Counted from the stretch's first letter, positions 1 through 12,325 are shown. The stretch: DNA of 64,000 nt from Diprion similis (GCF_021155765.1 NC_060107.1:15176501-15240500), one strand, 5' to 3'. Notes: generated by a model not told the origin, from the sequence alone. Numbers and translations: made by a program.

Positions 1-123
1 GCTATAAGGAAAATTATCAGGTGTAAATATCGCTGCATTGCTAACATGGAACGAATTGTTCTTGAAGGTGAAGCTAAACTCATATCGAGTAAGAAGAAAA
101 AGAACATCAGCTTCACGGAGTAG
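1..123 (+). CDS. Possible 3' terminal coding exon of an unknown gene (partial)
   Basis: The first frame is open from base 1 to a TAG at 121-123 and gives about 40 residues ending in a basic stretch (SSKKKKNISFTE). A possible splice acceptor (ttatcag) lies at 14-20, so the terminal exon may start near 21. The tail is not recognised. The piece is short and cut by the window edge, so it could be chance. No function can be given. Confidence 0.25.
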   Translation, partial: AIRKIIRCKYRCIANMERIVLEGEAKLISSKKKKNISFTE

Positions 124-1104
124 GATTTATATAACTCTTCACTAATTGTGAGCTTCTTGTTATGTAGATGTGTATTATAATAAAAGTAAAAATGTATTAT
201 AATACTAATTTTCCTATCAGTACAAATTCACTGGATCGATAAAATCTCGAGAATTAAGTTACTTAATTTTCCCATAGGACAAACATTTCTGTGTTTCTCT
301 AAATCTTTTTTCTCAAAAACTGACATCTCTTTTTACGTTTTCGGAGATTCCTCAAAATGCATTTTCAAAACTTTTGCATTAATTCTGAACATAAAACAAT
401 GCTCAGTTAATTAATTATCGCTTCAAATTTAAACAAATTTCTCAGTATTATGTTTCATTACTTACTTTTTCGTATTGTAGACAACAAAATGAGTTAATGT
501 GATTGTTAACACAGTTTGTGGATCTGTTACTTTAGGAACGTGAAAATGGAAGCAAAAAAACGAAAAATGAAAAATTGTTTTGTCACATTTGGAAAAACTA
601 TTCGTGAAAATGAAAACATTAATATATTCACGCTTCCTTTACCAATACCAAGGAATCGGACAACAGTTTTTGTGCAGTGCTGAAATTTATTTGTTGGTAT
701 TTTGCACAGCAAGCAATTTTTTCCTTCCCTGTTGACCTCATTGTGTAACTGTTGACGCTGACAATTTTGCGGAACTTTGCATTATAAAGCAATCAGCAGG
801 TTTAAAACATATCTGGATAAACGCCAAAAGACTTATTCAAGTCTTAGTCATTCAACTAACAAGTGCCTAATTTCTGCTACAGGTAAGTGAAATTGTGAAT
901 TGAAGTAATATGCATTATGTTTTATTTTATTTTTCGGACTTGTCGAGTTATACTTTTGAGAAAGAACACTGATTCGACATTTATCGAATTTTGTATTCGA
1001 TTATCTATCAAATAGAAACATGTTCTCAGATTTATTACAAATGAAGTTATTTCCTGGCCCTGAATTGTTGTCTCAAATTATTCTTGAGTCTACAGCTTAT
1101 TACC
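124..1104. other. Spacer and probable 5' leader of the Fcp3C-like gene
   Basis: About 980 bases with no convincing coding sequence. A perfect splice donor (CAG|GTAAGT) follows base 882, and a good acceptor (tctacag) ends at 1095, nine bases before the ATG at 1105. This suggests a non-coding first exon ending at 882 and a leader intron at 883-1095. The transcription start was not identified. Confidence 0.4.
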
Positions 1105-2019
1105 ATGCGCCTACAAATTCTGGCCGTGATTTTGTGTGCGTCGCAAATCTGTGCGGATGAAACGACGCAGACAGCAACGACAAGTAATGTGACAACAACC
1201 GATGCTCCTACAACTGAAACAACACCACTCGGCTGTGTTTGCGGAGTATTTTTGAGCGGGCAGTTCAAGAAGGGAAGCAAGGAACAACCTAAAGGAAATC
1301 CAGCTCTACTTCACGAACATCCCGATGATTTTCCCTGCTCAATTGTCGGGAACAAACTCTGTACCAACAAATGCCTCGACACTGTTAGTAACCTTTTTGT
1401 TGTTCAAAAACCATTAACGGCAATTTAAATTCCTGTTTACTTTTATCTTTTTCTTTTAGTATTCCTTTTTGGTATCAAAAATAGAAAATGAATACATGCG
1501 ATTATCATTCATTCATCAACTGAATAACTATTTACAATTTTGAATATCGATGACTTTCACAGATTGTGAAGCACCTTCCCAACAGTCCAGCGATTCTCTG
1601 CGGATCAATTGATCGTGATTGTCATAAAGAAAGGGTAAGTTTTTGTCAAATAATTGTCTTACATTATCAGAAAATAAAAACAAGCTCATTGATATCTTGA
1701 TGCAATTTGAAATTAGATAAAATCGGTAATATTGTGTTAGAATTAAATTTTCTTAGCACATGATTTCATAACACTGGTGAAAAGAGAAGACTTATTACGC
1801 TTGCTTCAATAACGAAAATGAATTCATATTTTCTACGTCGGTTGGAATTGCAATGTTGTGCGTATAGTACAGTTTCAAATTTTCAATACCACAATTTACT
1901 TCCAGGCATACTTGTTCATAAAGAACTGCAAGGATGAATGGATAAACACGAATCTCTCGGCAGGACGTGAATACTGCTGCAAAGATGGATTGCCGTACAA
2001 GTGTCCAATTTTAAGCTAA
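1105..2019 (+). CDS. Fcp3C: Fcp3C-like secreted cysteine-rich protein (3 exons, complete)
   Basis: Coding exons 1105-1383, 1563-1634 and 1906-2019 join in phase 0 at GT-AG sites and give 154 aa. The protein starts with a hydrophobic signal peptide (MRLQILAVILCASQICA). A Thr-rich linker of about 20 residues follows. The rest is a cysteine-rich domain with CVCGVFLSGQFKKGSKEQPK, then IVKHLPNSPAILC, DCHKERAYLFIKNC and AGREYCCKDG. These conserved blocks match what I recall of insect follicle cell protein 3C, a secreted protein made by ovarian follicle cells around the egg. The eleven cysteines after the linker suggest a disulfide-stabilised extracellular fold. The ATG at 1105 was chosen because it begins the signal peptide; an in-frame TTG at 1084 is not a likely start. 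The family call is by recall of motifs; the exact fold and role are not shown by the sequence. Confidence 0.75.
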
Positions 2020-2100
2020 TCTGCAAAAGATGACTGTCCATAAAATTGTATCATGCATGCACTTGCATGTTTTTTGCCATTTATAGATAATTGGCTGTTT

Positions 2101-2106
2101 AATAAA
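2101..2106 (+). terminator. Poly(A) signal AATAAA of the Fcp3C-like gene
   Basis: The hexamer lies 82 bases after the stop codon at 2017-2019, a usual distance for a short insect 3' UTR. Confidence 0.5.
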
Positions 2107-2219
2107 AAATGTCTAACCACAGGCTTCGGAAATGTCCTGTAATTCTTAAACTTCCTAACGTTGCACAATTTCTTCTGGAGTATGTGTGGTAATGTCTGGA
2201 TCAAAAGCTAAGAAAATAG

Positions 2220-2860
2220 AAAAACATTTGAAAAATTTCTAGCAGTGTTATTTCTACCAATAATGACGAACGTGAATGAAACCAACACCCCTGTAACGTA
2301 ATAAAGGCCACTCTGCGTAAATATGAATATATCAACAATGTGAGAAAAGGTTTTTATAATTAGAACCTTCAAAACGATTAAACTCTGGTGTTTTTGATTT
2401 GATTCTAATCTCTCAGTTTTGGGCTCATTTTTCTCGTCGGTAGGATTTTCACAAATTGTCTAAAGTACAATCAAAAAAATGTACATTATTGTGCAACTAT
2501 AATATGCAAATGTAATTCACTAACATCTGTTGTACCTTACTTGAATAAATCTATTTTTATCCACTCTGGAGATCCTGTAACACTTTTTTTAGAGAATCGC
2601 TCGAGACCTCTATAGCAAACAAATTAAGCCTAAAAACATTAGCATTGGATAAGAAAACACCAGATTTCAATCCTTTTCAACGTTTTATTTCTAAAAGCTT
2701 TTCTCAACCTGTTAATATCAGCTTGCATTATGTTATATGTCCATGCTCAAACTCGAATTTTGTACGTGATAGGAATATTATTTTATTCGTGTTCACTAAT
2801 ACCTATAAACGTGAATTAAATTGTTAGAATTGTCTTGAATGATTATTCTTTTATATTCCT
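2220..2860. repeat. Dispersed repeat family A, copy 1
   Basis: AT-rich stretch sharing an ordered set of short blocks with copies near 15.4, 18.2, 20.6, 23.1 and 36.4 kb: 'gagaaaaggttttataatta', then 'aaactctggtgttttt', then 'ctcatttttctcg', then 'aatgtgcagatgtaat'. A later block near 2630-2670 ('aaaacaccaga') is an inverted form of the 'tctggtgttttt' block, so the element looks like a foldback unit. No coding capacity is visible. Confidence 0.6.
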
Positions 2861-3545
2861 AACTTTTGATATCCAGACTAGCTTTTGCATTTTTAAATTT
2901 TGTTATAATTTTTATTTGATAATTACATCTGTTCCAAACGTTGGATAAAATTTTATTACACAATACACATATTCTGGAATCCAGAGGAAATTCAACTCAA
3001 CATTCCGAGGCCTGTCAAATCAGGATACTATAACCATTATCGTTGTAAACCTCTTGAACCTCCCGCCCTAAACTGAATATAAATATAGAATTGGTGTGAG
3101 GAGCGAGTTTTGTCTGAAAATAAGTATTAAGCCTGACGTTTCTATAATTAGAAATTCGGATTTGAACAAAATCAAGATTTTCTAAGCTCTACAACTCAAC
3201 AAGTCAACGCAATTGAAAGATCCTGGTGTCAAATTAACTCTATACCTGATCATTGCATCTAATGAGCATCTAAACAGGTCAAGATCAAATGCAGAGCCTA
3301 AACAACGAGGGCATATTTTGTTCTAATTTTAACTACCCAGACACCAGAGGTAGCATGTTTGCAACAGTTGTTAAGAGTTCCTAATACCAGATGTAGTTAG
3401 TCGGATAACTGACTTTTCCTAACTACAATTCAATGCATCTGCTGAACAGCAACAAAAGCCTGGCTACGAAGTGAAGTGTAAGATGTTTGAACCTTCGTAC
3501 GTATATTAACAGAATTGCATTGAAAGGAACCACAACAGCAGTAAA
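2861..3545. other. Spacer and probable 5' leader of the zinc-finger gene
   Basis: No coding sequence recognised. A TATA-like 'atataaatatag' occurs near 3079, and a possible leader acceptor ('atattaacag') ends near 3512, shortly before the ATG at 3546. Neither is strong enough to place the transcription start. Confidence 0.3.
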
Positions 3546-6500
3546 ATGTGTGCAAAGTTACTCGCGTGTCCGCTCTGCTCTCAGCCTGCATTTTTGACGC
3601 TTGATGCACTGCGCGCAGGACTTATAAGTGTGGCAACGCGTCCACTGGCTTGTCCAGTATGCAACGAAGTATTACTAGGCGTAGACAAGCTGACGATACA
3701 TTTATTCAGCCACACGATTAATTTTTCCAACGATCATAATGCCAGGAACGGTATCAGCTCTGTTATCGAAAATCAGAAGAACCTAAGGAATGAAGAAGAC
3801 GTCGACTGCACTCCCATCCACAATTGGAATGTAATCAACAAAATGATCGGTTCTCGAAATGACTTTCCTAATGTAAAAAATTTGCCAAAAAGCCAAAGTC
3901 AAATAATTCCATCGACCACGACAGCGAATCAGGTAATATTTTTACAAACGTTGCCACAACTCCAATCTGCAACCTCGAGTCACAATGTGAATAATTCTAT
4001 TGCCGAGGAAATTTACGTCCAGAGTATTACGCCTGCCGGAGAACCAGTGACCCAACAAACGTCATCAGGATTTAGTAACGATAAATTGGAAACGTGTGTA
4101 GAAAATTCATTGAAGAATTTTAATAAATCTAAGAAAGTTGATGAAAATTATAGAACAAAAATCTCTGAGTTCCAACCAATTTGGTCAGAAAATGTTTTGT
4201 TGGACAAAGGAATCACGTCTATTGAGGAAACTAATTCATCTCAAATTGTAACAATATGCCCAAAAGTGTTACCAAAAAGTAACATGGAAGTATTGCTTGA
4301 GTCTGTAGCCGAAAGTAAAGATGTCAACGAAGCAGAAACAATGATAACAGAAAACTCTACAAAGGAGCGAGAAAGTTCTGAACAATGCCAAGTATCACCA
4401 CAACTCAAGTCGCCACAACTGCCGGCCACAAAAGAGAAAACCGAAAGATGTGACATATGCGGTGTTTATTTTTCTGATCTGAATATATTAACTCTTCACA
4501 AACAACTTGTGCACATGATTAACGAAAAAGATGTGAACAGGAAAACTGAAGATTTACTGAAGAATTACCCTTGCCATTTGTGCCCTAAGGTTTTCAAAAT
4601 GAGGGGCAGTCTTATGGTTCATATGAGGGTAGCGCATATTGGTTTTAATTTAGGTAAGACTGTTTTACAGCCGAATCTGTCGAAGTAATAACGCAATATG
4701 TGATCTAGGCTCGCTACCCAAGGAAGGCGACGCCTTTCCAATGCCCGGCGAACATGGATATAACTGCCCAACTTGCGGAAAACTATTTAAGAAGGTATTT
4801 CCTTGTAAAAATGATTTTCAGACATTTTTTGGAGATATACCAGACGTTTAGTCTGCGGTTCTGAAAAAAATTCTGTATTATTTTTAGCAAAGTTTGAATT
4901 ATTCTAATAGTGTCTGAAGAGTTTCAGAAAATACTAGAGATCGTTTTTGGATAGAAAAATATGTTCTTACGGAATCTCGTTTTATACTGATGATCTGGGA
5001 AAACACTCCGATATTTCAATTTTTTTTACTATTTCCGATGAAGTCAAGTTTGAAGAAAAATCGACTTTTTTTCTGGGAAAAACTCAAATTCTTTTAGAAC
5101 TTTTTCTTTCTCTTGAAAATTTGAGACAACTGCCGAAGTCTTGGCTTTCTGAATATTTCTGATCATGTCGAGTTAGAGGTGAAAACCAGCCCAATTTCTA
5201 CAGAAGACTCATATTTTTCGACAACTTCATTTCATATTGCAAATCCTAAAAAATATGAGATCTGGTGTTTACCACGTATTTTCTGATGGTACCAAGTTAT
5301 GGAAAACTAAGGTGAATTTGTGAGAGAAATGAGAAATTTTTAGGGAATAGATTAAATTATTTTTTCTGAAATTCAACTAAAAAGTCTGGACATATTATCT
5401 GTAAAAGAATAACTCTAATAAAACTAAAATTATGAAAGCTTTTTAGAAATTCTCCAAGATTGTTGAGTTTTTCCGTGAATTTTCTGAAATCAATTTCTGA
5501 CACCAAGATTAAAATATTTTGCCAAATATCGAAAATTTATCGGAAAAACTCACAAGCTGTGAGAAATTCATAATATGATTGGATCATTTGAAATTTTGGA
5601 ACGTTTCTGAAAACAAATTTTTTGAGGATTTTTTAACGAACCTTATGTTTTAACTCTGAAATAGTCAGATCAACTTCTGTTCGACTATTGAACAATTCTT
5701 TTGTCCTTTTATTTCTAACATCAAAGTTTTCGTCTGAATTCTATCACCAGGAAACGTTCTTTGCAAATTTAAACAGGAGCAACATGTTACTCAACACTTG
5801 AAGACACACGAGGGAAAACAATGGGAATGTGATGTGTGCAGTAAAATGTTTACGACGAAATATTTCCTGAAAAAGCATAAGAGATTACATTCTGGTGAGA
5901 TGCCTTACAAGTGTAACATCTGCGACAAAACGTTCACTTTTCAGCAATCTTATCATAAGCACAGGCTTTACCACAAGGATGATAAACCTCATACTTGTAC
6001 GACTTGCGGTAGATCTTTCAAGGAACTCTCCACTCTGCACAATCATGAACGTATCCATACGGGAGAAAAGCCTTTTGCCTGCGAAACATGCGGTACGCAT
6101 AATTCATGGTTGGTGATTATTCTCTTCTAATCAACAAGCCTGAAAATAGTAAATTGGACTTCTTTCTTCGGATCTCAGAATATTTACAATTTTTATTTTT
6201 CTTAATTCAGTCGTTTTTTTTTTCTTTAGGCAAATGTTTTCGCCAACGTGTATCGTACTTGGTACATCGGCGCATCCACACTGGAGTGATGCCATACAAA
6301 TGTACAGCATGTGGCAAATGCTTTAGATACAAAGTAACAAATGAGTTAATTTACAAAAACGAAAAAAGCTATTCCATACTGTGAAAATAGCTGGTTTGAA
6401 AAAACTATTACTCAGAACGCAACTAATGCTTGTATTTTATTCTTTGATACCAGGTGAGTCAACGAACGCACAAGTGTACAGCGCAACCACCAGGAATGGT

Positions 6501-7230
6501 GGTGCGTCAGTCGAGCGATCTGGTTCAGCGACTATTGCAGGTATCGCAGATAAAGGATTCCAGTGCGTCAGAAGGTACCAACAGCATGAAGATTCCGTCA
6601 TCGTCAGAGGCTGAGACTTCGCAAGTTCAGTGTATTGCAAATGAGGAGAACAGGTACATTTTGATAATAAATAACCTAGGTCAGCATGTTTTAACGAGGC
6701 AATCAGAGGTCGAAGGAAAACGATTAAAGGAGGAAGTGGACACGGAGCGGAGTTTGAATGCAATGAAATGCAAGGATAGAAACGATGAAACATTCATCAA
6801 GGACTTGTGGGGTCACAATATTCTAAATGGAACAACCCTTAAGGATTCTATAGAGATATCAGTAAGGACTGGCTTAGTAGAGTCCGAGCAGGAATTGCTT
6901 TTGGGTGACGGAAAGAATCACTTCTTTTCCATGGGTCAGTCATCTTCCACAGAGAACGAAGTTCGATCGCCATCAAACGAAATGGAACACCTGAGACTTT
7001 CCTCTCCGACAAGCAGTGAAACTATTATCAATAATGTCAATCAGACTTCCAGCGTAGCATTACACTCGATGACAAATGACTTTCAATGCGGAATGAACGG
7101 ATGTCACGATATAATGATTCAACAAGATTTTGCTAGCGAGAATAGCACAGAAGCTATCTGTTCGTCAACGATCAACGAGGAATCTTTGAAACAATTACTC
7201 TACGGTAATACAGAAACTCCACACAAATAA
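3546..7230 (+). CDS. C2H2 zinc-finger protein, probable DNA-binding regulator (5 exons)
   Basis: Exons 3546-4653, 4709-4794, 5777-6092, 6230-6333 and 6454-7230 join in phase to give 796 aa. Finger 1 is C36-C39-H52-H56, preceded by a second CPLC pair at C8/C11. After about 240 residues of Ser/Thr/Asn-rich, probably disordered sequence come fingers 2 (CDIC) and 3 (CHLC), near residues 302 and 342. A tandem block follows, encoded by exons 2-5: CPTC, CDVC, CNIC, CTTC, CETC and CTAC, several joined by TGEKP-like linkers. Exon junctions cut through fingers. The last finger has Cys, Cys and the first His but then reads HKC, so it lacks the normal second His. The C-terminal 230 residues have low complexity and no known domain. 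Such tandem fingers normally bind DNA in the nucleus; the target cannot be read from sequence, and I do not assign an ortholog. Intron 1 is only 55 nt. Confidence 0.85.
4830..5700. repeat. Dispersed repeat family B in zinc-finger intron 2
   Basis: Most of the 982-bp intron is AT-rich sequence sharing blocks with TRIP12 intron 1, for example 'gttagaggtgaaaaccag' near 5170 against 'gttagaggtaaagtcgg' near 14247. Both are followed by 'actcatatttttc'. Part of it (4855-4915) also resembles 30310-30380. It is old, diverged and non-coding. Confidence 0.45.
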
Positions 7231-7643
7231 TTTCAGAGGAACAATTTCGTTTAATCCTTTAAAGTACAATTATTATATCTAAGTTTTCAATGTACATACA
7301 TACATATTGGTTGTGGACATTAGAAACAAAATTCACAGGCCGATTATCTGTGACTTGCATAAAAACTTTAGCATACTCCGTTTTAAATTTGGTATCACTA
7401 ATCAAAGCAATCATGATCACTTGCGTGAGCCTCTTTCTAAAGCTGCAACGGAGACAAACAGAGAAAACTGTGTGTGGTGGTGATTGTAGAAATAGTGGCA
7501 TAAAATTCTGTTGTTAAGTGAAATTTGTTCTTAGTAGGTGTTTTCGAATCACAAAACTTGCGCTATGTGAATCTCAAGAGCTTCGATTGTATATCTTGAT
7601 AAAACTATTTTCGTTAGCCTTTTTTACGCATTCTCGCTCGCAG

Positions 7644-7653
7644 AATAAATAAA
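7644..7653 (+). terminator. Overlapping poly(A) signals of the zinc-finger gene
   Basis: Two overlapping AATAAA hexamers ('aataaataaa') lie about 415 bases after the stop codon. They are followed by a GT-rich stretch (tgtgtgtttgtttt), as expected for a cleavage site. Confidence 0.55.
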
Positions 7654-7669
7654 TTATGTGTGTTTGTTT

Positions 7670-9004
7670 TCTTCATACGTATATTTTCATCTACAGCACA
7701 CTGGGATGGTAGTATTATTTTGAATCAAGATATTTTCATATACTTCGTATAGAGTTTAAGTATAGTAAAATGCATCCAGTTTTGTAGTTTTCAAGCTCAT
7801 CGGATTATTTGTAGAGATATATTTGAAAGTATCATTCGATCGACCGCAAATTAGTCCGCAAAAAAATCCGGACCAATTTTAAAACCCATCCATAGATTTT
7901 CAAAAATTTTCACGTTCAAAATCAAAAGTATAAGCTTCATGTTTCATATCACGTGAATAGAATCTAGGGAAATTGCTAAACCGCCAAAATCAAACATCGA
8001 ATCACAACTTAAGATGGAATTTAAGTTGAACATTATTTAATATTATTTTGTTTCATCTTCCCAACGACTTTTTCAAAATCCGTTTTTCAAGAGCAAGAAT
8101 CTCAGCAGGAATAAAAATTTTTTGGATTTTCCCACGCGGAACGAAAGAACTATTCTTCTAATTTTTAGCAAAAAAAGTTTCTGAAGATTGGTCGACGCGT
8201 TCAGATTTTATTCATGTTTTGAATCGGTCTGGTTTTTATTTTACCCACCCCGTACTAGAAATTGCAATGGTTATGTGCACGCGAAATAATACGGTACTTC
8301 ATTCCGGTGGAAATTCCCGCCTGAAACTCATAAAAGAATCCTGCAATTTTTTCTGAAATCGTCTAATGTCGAATAATTCTATCTTAATCAATGCCATAAT
8401 GGCCGGTTTACGCATATTTGTATGGTACCTATGTATTTAGGCACATATCTAGTATTTATACATCTGATTCCTCAATTACCTCGAGATTCGTCGCGAGAAG
8501 GGAAAAGAACGGCTTGATACGCGTCGCGAGGAAAGAAAATACAAAAACACTACTTTTTACAACCGATTGCATTGGGTGTACACCTGGCCGCACGGAGTGC
8601 GTGTTGAGTACGATTTCCCCAGTTTTCAACTGATCAGAAGGCGGAATCCTAGGGATGCTGCATAGTTGAAAATGCACGGATATATAGGTATAGGATGTGA
8701 GAATGCTTTGAGGGCAAAATTAGGAAGTCAAAACCACGGTCTTACATACAGGTCTGGAAACGACCACGAAATAGTAGTACCAGTTAGCCGATTCAGATAT
8801 TTTTACATTTTTCGCCGCTACGTAGCATTAATTGCTGCTTAGTAGTGACGACGAAGGGGACAGGGGGGATTACAGAGGGCCGTGGGTGGGAATACTACTA
8901 AATCGCAGCGACGTATGTGGTCGCGAGTGAAAAGAATAGCGGGGCTAATAACGGCGATACACGACCTCGTCGAAATGGATCTTCATTTTCCGACCTGTAT
9001 GCAT
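7670..9004. other. Intergenic DNA, nothing recognised
   Basis: Short ORFs here (for example 8418-8633) look like random open frames: they overlap on both strands and show no family motif. A locally GC-richer patch occurs at about 8800-9000, just before the palindromic element. No RNA gene or repeat was identified. Confidence 0.4.
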
Positions 9005-9554
9005 ATGGGGTGTCCCAGTTTTAAGTGGCCAAACTGATAGGGGTTATAGAGGAGATTGAACTGAGTAAATTAACCCAGAGAACATGTGGTCTCCGGAGAC
9101 GCGTTCGCGAGATACGAGCTGTTAAAGATGATCTACTAAGCGCCGGAATATAGGCAACCGAGCATACTAAGCGCCGGCATGTAGGCAACCCAGTACACAG
9201 CTCAACGCGGATAAATGATCAGGCTATTTCCCTCGCACGTTAGCTTTCGCGAAATTCAATGTTAAGAGTGTTTTCGTTTAAATTTCGTGAATTTGAACGC
9301 GTTCTGTTTCGCATCAGCAACCAAGCGTGCATCAATTAGATCGCAAACTACTGCCTGCTGTTTACTCGGTTGCTTACATGCCAGCGCTTAGTGTACGCAG
9401 TTGCCTATATTGCGGTGCTTAGTGAGTCTTTTTGAACAGCTCGTATGTCACAAACGCGACTTTGGAGACCACGTGTTCCCTGGGTTAGTTTACTCAGTTC
9501 GACCTCCTCTATAACCCCTATCAGTTTGGTCATTTGGAGCTTGGACACCCTGTA
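9005..9554. mobile_element. Palindromic (long inverted repeat) transposon-like element, about 550 bp
   Basis: The two halves are inverted copies of each other with moderate divergence. The left end runs 'ggggtgtccca', then 'ccaaactgataggggttata', with 'cactaagcgcc'-like motifs further in. The right end is its reverse complement, ending 'tataacccctatcagtttgg' then 'ggacaccctgta'. The arms are about 200-250 bases each around a short centre near 9210-9350. There is no transposase; it is a non-autonomous foldback or MITE-like element of unknown superfamily. Confidence 0.75.
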
Positions 9555-9594
9555 CAAGACCGTGGCCAAAACCACTGTGAAAGACCCATACACT

Positions 9595-9870
9595 TATAGA
9601 AATAGACTGCGTGGTCCATGTGCCGGGCTGAAGCCCTAATTAAAAAGAGAAAGCAACAGCGGGAGTCTGACCTTTCGATTGCATGACCAAAAAAGTCGGA
9701 AGTAGCAGTGGAAGCAGCTGTCAGGCGAGGAAAGCGATAAGCCAACCGAGGAAGTTAGGTGTTTCTCCCGCCAAGTCATAGATTAAAGTTGGGGGTCGGA
9801 CACCCGGTGCTGCTTGTCTTTTTAATTAGGGCTTCACTTCGGTGCTCGTACCGCGCAGTCTATCTCTATA
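9595..9870. mobile_element. MITE-like element with about 50-bp terminal inverted repeats
   Basis: The left end 'tatagaaatagactgcg' and the right end (reverse complement 'tatagagatagactgcg') match. The match continues inward through the block 'gaagccctaattaaaaaga'. The element is about 276 bp, has no ORF of interest, and lies only about 40 bp from the previous palindromic element. Possible TA target duplications flank it, but this is not certain. Confidence 0.7.
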
Positions 9871-11559
9871 TATAGGTCAACTGAATGGAAAAAACACGGT
9901 AGAGTCTTGGGATACGTTCCGAAGCTGGTGAAAAGCTGTTGTAAGTTAGATACGCTAGGATTGGACAAGCATCCGGATCTAGTGCCTGGTTACAGACATT
10001 TGATTTATTTATTTTTTTCGGGTGAGAGAAATGATTTTTTTAAGTTGACACATAATTGGGGGACTATTAAAGGTTGGAGAAGTGCTAAGAAGCACCTAAA
10101 AACGATTTCGCGCAAGTAGTACTCAATTCGATTCCAAAATACAATTATGAGGGCTGACATCACTCGAATTCCCAAGCGGATTTGGTTTCATTAATAATTC
10201 GCGACTAAACTATTGACTATTAAACGTCGGGAATTCACTATCAGACACCAAGAAACGACTAACAAACGGTTAAAAAAAACTCATTCGGGTGTTACTGTGG
10301 GGCTTGGTATATGGAGCTGATACCTAGAATCCCTACACAACAGACTCTAGCGATATCTGGTGCGCAATGAATGCGAATTACCTATATTCTTGGCATTCCT
10401 ATTGGTCGAAAATTCGGCAGCAAAGTGCGACAGTTTCAACTACCCATGAAAATCCCGCCTAAGTTTCACCGTGACCTATCCGCAATGGCAGTAGTTAGCC
10501 ATATTCACTGTGTTTAAAAGAAGATGTACAGTTTTCACTCTATTGATATTTGATATAGCTTGTGGTTGGTGATGAAATTTGTATACCTACATGGATTTGG
10601 TGGTAGCAGACACGGGCACACGACGGGAAGCGGTGGACGGTTCGATATAGAGTTTAACATTAAAACTCCGTTCGAGATTATACAGCGTAACTAAAATTGA
10701 ATTGTAATTAAAAACGAGAATCGAGCATAAAAATTAATTAATCATGAGTATAGCTGAAACGATACCGAGTAATACGTAAATAAATAAACTAATCTGCAAT
10801 ATCGAGAGAGGGAGTATATACATATATTTTTGGTTGAAAATATCTCGATTAGCAGACGACATTGAGAGCCCTATCGACTTGACAGACACTTCTGTCTTCA
10901 CATGTCTACTTGCGCATCTCGTTGCATAACTTGAGGTCCGAGTTCCCTGGGAGGAGCTCCAATATTCGGTAAGTTATGTATATCGCGAAATCGAAATAAT
11001 AGGATAAATGCTTCTCTCGTAAAAAAAAATTAGACGTTCCTCAGACGTGTCGCATCGACACAGTCAAGAGATAATTCCATACATCGATGATTGAACTCTC
11101 TCAAGTAGAGATCATGCTGATTTACTACAAAAGCTGTTTTGACATGGTAGGCTGCAGGCGTACGCCAGAGACCTTGATGCTTTTATCAATCGCCAATCCG
11201 TGCTCGACAAATTTGTTCCGTCGACCAATCATGCAGTCTCTTTGTTAGCCTAGGTTCCATAAGAAGCATGCCCTCACCACGCTGTAGAAAAACCTCACAC
11301 GACTGTACCTGAACACACACACACACAATTAAAACAGCCTTGGACTAACACCTTGTAATCAAAATTTCTCACGTCAACAGTACGTATAAATTGCCAAGCA
11401 AAGTCAAAAGTAGGAACAAAACATTAACATATGAAATTTGATTGAATAGTAATTTTTAGTAAACTGCATAAAGTTTTGAAAAAAAATAAAGAAATTAATC
11501 TTCTCATCCCGACGCTTAAAAAACCCACGTATCATACAACAGAACGTATGTAGTCAGTA
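9871..11559. other. Intergenic DNA, nothing recognised
   Basis: No coding exon, RNA gene or clear repeat could be supported. A short (AC)n run occurs near 11311-11326. It may include upstream regulatory DNA of TRIP12. Confidence 0.35.
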
Positions 11560-11819
11560 CACACATGTGAGTGACGCAAATTTGACGGGGGCGGAGCGTC
11601 GAGGACTGCTTCCAATCCTAACCAACCCGATTGAACAGTTCGCGTTTCTGGACTCTCGTCGAGTCGATGCAGGTCCAGAATAAATATCTCCGCGTGTCCG
11701 ATCGCATCGAGTTTTAGTTGAATAGTTCGAAATCTACAGAAAATCGTGACCAAGGGAAATTCAAGGGCTAGACAGCGACGCACCAGGGATGCCCTCGGAG
11801 CGCTGAGGTAACTAGCCTA

Positions 11820-11890
11820 GCTAATTTTTCGTCTACGCATATATAAATATGAATCCGAATCACCGTCAGCGTCGGCCATGTGCTGCACCG

Positions 11891-11921
<31 letters not shown>

Positions 11922-12200
11922 TTCTCTCTCTCTCTCTTCTCGAGGTATAGGTTTTTTCATCAGCTACGTTTCGAGGGACCGAGAGGAGCGACGGCCAACA
12001 GCAGTGAGTCTGAAAAGGAGACTCGATAAAACTTCTCCTACTCCTCCATTCCCCGTTCTGCAGAGCTCAGGTTCTCCATTACAGCAAATGGATGCTCGAA
12101 GTAGTCGGAGCGAGTCTTTGTTGCGATCGCCGAGAGTGAATAAACTCGTTCTAGCGCATCGTTGGGCGATTTATGGAGGCGGAAAGTGATTGCCGATCGC
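11820..12200 (+). promoter_or_regulatory. Candidate TRIP12 promoter / first non-coding exon region
   Basis: A TATA-like 'atatataaatatg' at about 11839 is followed by a (TC)n tract at 11891-11940, which on the other strand is a GAGA-type tract common at insect promoters. GC-richer DNA with many CpG follows, and a possible donor (GTGAGT) lies near 12004. TRIP12 coding begins 1.3 kb further on in an exon with its own acceptor, so a separate 5' exon is needed somewhere upstream. Placement here is inference. Confidence 0.3.
11891..11940. repeat. (TC)n microsatellite
   Basis: About 50 bases of almost pure TC/TTTC repeats are seen directly. The overlapping open frame is a by-product of the repeat. 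Confidence 0.9.
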
Positions 12201-12325
12201 GTTCTTTTACCACCTAACGAGCGACGGGTCTGCGAGCTTCGTCAGCTGTGCATCGTTTTAATCGACAACCTTAGTGCGCTGCTGCTTTGTGACAACCAGA
12301 CAATCAGCCCCCTTATCTAAGTACT

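Noticed and set aside
1047-1280. Minus-strand ORF over the Fcp3C-like first exon
   Set aside because: Shadow of the real exon; the plus-strand frame has a signal peptide, splice sites and family motifs.
5885-6116. Extra ORFs in other frames over zinc-finger exon 3
   Set aside because: They lack C2H2 motifs and overlap the well supported finger-coding exon.
11878-12189. 103-codon ORF starting in the CT repeat
   Set aside because: Begins with a Ser/Leu run made by the microsatellite and has no recognised motif; the region looks more like promoter / 5' UTR.
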